Below are positions 15,855 through 16,880 of a stretch of DNA of 16,880 nt, piece after piece. Positions within the stretch are counted from its first letter, which is position 1, and each line of letters begins with the position of its first letter. Origin of the DNA: JACQFZ01 sp036396275 (GTDB lineage: Bacteria; Pseudomonadota; Gammaproteobacteria; Acidiferrobacterales; Sulfurifustaceae). Made by a program: the position numbers and the translations under genes. The DNA lies in the NCBI GenBank assembly GCA_036396275.1, contig DASWLD010000087.1, forward strand, positions 1 through 16,880. The letters are read 5' to 3'. A model generated the notes under the pieces. That model did no database searches, was not told the DNA's origin, and saw only the letters and a list, made by a program, of their open reading frames with translations.

Positions 15855-16142
15855 ATGAAGGCGACGCTGCTGCTCGAAGAGCATATCGAGATGCCGGACG
15901 GAGCGGTCGTCGAAACCACCATCTGGCGCCTGCCGCAGCCCACGCCCGACCGTCCGCATGGTCTTAAGTATCGACTTTACTTCGGGCGCGGTGGCAAGTG
16001 TCTGGTGCGTTACGACAACGAATCGGGCAAAGGCGATCATCGGCATGTTGGAAAAAGGGAAATGCCGTATCGGTTCACTTCCGTACGTCGATTGCGGCGG
16101 GATTTTTGGGCTGATGTCGTGAAGCTTGGAGGTTACAAATGA
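15855..16142 (+). CDS. tumE: Toxin of TumE-TumA toxin-antitoxin module
   Basis: A 95-residue basic protein. The diagnostic part is LVRYDNESGKGDHRHVGKRE at 50-69 followed by YRFTSVRRLRRDFWADV at 72-88; YDNE plus KGDHRH is the signature of the TumE/DUF6516 toxin family (recognised from memory). Members of this group are proposed growth inhibitors, with an RNase-type action suspected; the target here is unknown. It precedes its antitoxin, the reverse of most type II modules. Its TGA overlaps the antitoxin ATG in an ATGA, indicating coupled translation. No Shine-Dalgarno stands before ATG 15855, so the mRNA may be leaderless or poorly translated. It lies inside the insert between the two long direct repeats. 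Confidence 0.8.
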   Translation: MKATLLLEEHIEMPDGAVVETTIWRLPQPTPDRPHGLKYRLYFGRGGKCLVRYDNESGKGDHRHVGKREMPYRFTSVRRLRRDFWADVVKLGGYK

Positions 16143-16504
16143 GTCGGAGGAAGAAACTTAGCGTCGGGATCGGGTCGGCCGCACAGACGCTCGATCGCTT
16201 CGAGGCGGTATGGAAACGTGCCGAGCGCCGCCGTTCGGTTGCGCCCGAATCCCGGCTCACCTTTTCGAGCTTGCCGCAACTACTTAAGGAATTGTCGCCG
16301 AGTCGCTGGGAGCTGCTGGAGACGCTGCGCGCCGAGGGCAAGACGACCATCTACGCGCTTGCCGGACGGCTCGGGCGTCACTACAAGAACGTCCACACTG
16401 ACGTCACGCGCCTGATGCAACTTGGCCTGATCGACAAGACGAAAGACGGCAAGGTTCATGTTCCGTGGGATGTGATCGCCGCCGAGCTGAAGCTAGCCGC
16501 CTGA
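16139..16504 (+). CDS. tumA: Antitoxin of TumE-TumA module, winged-helix DNA-binding protein
   Basis: A 121-residue protein. The first 50 residues are basic and probably partly disordered. Residues about 53-110 form a MarR-like winged helix: SPSRWELLETLRAEGKTTIY, then ALAGRLGRHYKNVHTDVTRL as the recognition part, then GLIDKTKDGKVHVPW as the wing. This matches the HVO_A0114-type DNA-binding proteins that partner TumE toxins (from memory). It should bind the toxin and repress the operon, most likely at the inverted repeat 15835-15853. It starts inside the toxin stop codon (ATGA overlap), so the antitoxin is made only when the toxin has been translated, and its stop is 19 bp before the right direct repeat. 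Confidence 0.8.
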   Translation: MSRRKKLSVGIGSAAQTLDRFEAVWKRAERRRSVAPESRLTFSSLPQLLKELSPSRWELLETLRAEGKTTIYALAGRLGRHYKNVHTDVTRLMQLGLIDKTKDGKVHVPWDVIAAELKLAA

Positions 16505-16523
16505 GAGACACCAGCGCGCATCG

Positions 16524-16602
16524 TGGATGAGCCGCGCGCTGGACATGCATCGCGCGCCACCTTCCGGAAATCTACGCGGTCGAAGCCGCGGAAATCGAAT
16601 GA
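16524..16602 (+). pseudogene. Remnant of the propeller gene 3' end
   Basis: It encodes the last residues of the Asp-box propeller (CIARHLPEIYAVEAAEIE, then TGA at 16600-16602) with no gene body before it. The 11-base deletion shifts the frame near its start. It is a leftover of the duplication and has no role as a protein. Confidence 0.8.
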
Positions 16603-16621
16603 ACCGGCCACAACAAACACT

Positions 16622-16667
16622 GAACTCCCCTCCCCCGTTTACGGGGGAGGGCTAGGGTGGGGGCAGA
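16622..16667. repeat. GC-skewed hairpin repeat, copy D (perfect stem)
   Basis: CCCTCCCCCG (16628-16637) pairs perfectly with CGGGGGAGGG (16642-16651) around TTTA, followed by CTAGGGTGGGGG. It lies directly before the MoaD-like ATG and may influence its translation. It is the least degraded of the four copies. Confidence 0.7.
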
Positions 16668-16669
16668 TC

Positions 16670-16880
16670 ATGAAAATCCTGATCCCGAGTTCATTGCACT
16701 CCTACACCAGCGCGCGCGAAGTCGACGCGCGCGGCGCAACGCTCAGCGAACTTCTCGCCGATCTCGACCGCCGATACCCGGGCTTGCGTTTCCGCGTCAT
16801 CGACGAACAGGACCACATGCGGGCGCACATGCGGTTCTTCGTGAACGGGGAGCAGGTATTCGATATCGCCCACCCGCTGC
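16670..16880 (+). CDS. MoaD/ThiS-family ubiquitin-like protein (3' end outside window)
   Basis: Seventy codons are visible before the window ends. Residues 2-6 (KILIP) form a first beta strand; SARE-VDARGATLSELLADLDRRYPGL (14-39) is the typical MoaD/ThiS turn and helix, and HMRFFVNGEQV (53-63) is the central strand. Family members carry sulfur as a C-terminal Gly-Gly thiocarboxylate or act as modifiers; that end is outside the window. It is the restored copy, with the same ATG and leader as the truncated copy at 15695. In the ancestral order it directly followed the propeller gene, so the two probably work together (inference). It lacks a clear Shine-Dalgarno; GGGTGGGGGCAG nearby may serve. 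Confidence 0.8.
   Translation, partial: MKILIPSSLHSYTSAREVDARGATLSELLADLDRRYPGLRFRVIDEQDHMRAHMRFFVNGEQVFDIAHPL

Larger units (their letters stand above)
16524..16753 (+). repeat. Long direct repeat, right copy
   Basis: It aligns with 15538-15778. Differences in the propeller tail are CAT/CAC, GTG/GTC, GAG/GAA (all synonymous) and GTC/ATC (Val/Ile), plus the 11-base loss after 16536. The hairpin differs at several positions. It restores the start of the MoaD/ThiS-like gene next to its full coding sequence. Confidence 0.85.

Noticed and set aside
15695..15967. Reading the left MoaD-like frame as an intact 90-residue protein
   Set aside because: Only the first 28 codons resemble the family; the rest is unrelated, overlaps the toxin gene, and lacks the ubiquitin-like core.
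15538..16753. CRISPR array or composite transposon as an explanation for the repeats
   Set aside because: There are only two long, non-palindromic direct copies with coding content, no short regular spacers, no insertion-sequence ends and no transposase.

Overview
This is a GC-rich chromosomal stretch of a proteobacterium, most likely a beta- or gammaproteobacterium with an aerobic, fatty-acid-degrading lifestyle. I infer this from the codon pattern, the queuosine-precursor transporter and the acyl-CoA gene content; the sequence alone does not fix genus or family.

Layout. (1) 1-1777: the 3' part of a large, probably secreted alpha/beta-hydrolase with two acidic calcium-loop-like motifs, closed by a textbook intrinsic terminator. 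(2) 2126-7504: a same-strand acyl-CoA block: acyl-CoA ligase, a large and a small acyl-CoA dehydrogenase subunit (PimC/PimD-like pair), a PaaI-type thioesterase, and a ComB/2-phosphosulfolactate phosphatase-family protein. (3) 7714-8751, minus strand: an exported calcineurin/purple-acid-phosphatase-like phosphoesterase. (4) 8937-12560: an epoxide-hydrolase-like protein starting with TTG, a MaoC-type hydratase, a zinc-free quinone-oxidoreductase-type reductase and a thiolase. Blocks 2 and 4 together give most of a beta-oxidation-like route (activation, dehydrogenation, hydration, thiolysis, CoA release); no 3-hydroxyacyl-CoA dehydrogenase is present in the window.

(5) 12561-16880 is an accessory zone. 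It holds a first toxin-antitoxin module whose ParE/RelE-like toxin is broken by a one-base frameshift, the YhhQ-type transporter, a 397-bp non-coding stretch with palindromic repeats, a BNR/Asp-box beta-propeller gene, and a second toxin-antitoxin module of the TumE-TumA type.

The most notable structure is at the right end. The TumE-TumA module sits between two diverged copies of a segment of about 230-240 bp. Each copy holds the last codons of the propeller gene, a GC-rich hairpin, and the start of a MoaD/ThiS-like gene. The left MoaD copy is cut off after about 28 codons. The right copy restores the gene with its own start, and a useless remnant of the propeller gene lies before it. The insertion thus rebuilt the gene it entered. 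Several differences between the copies are synonymous, which suggests the right copy came with incoming DNA from a relative rather than from a fresh local duplication.
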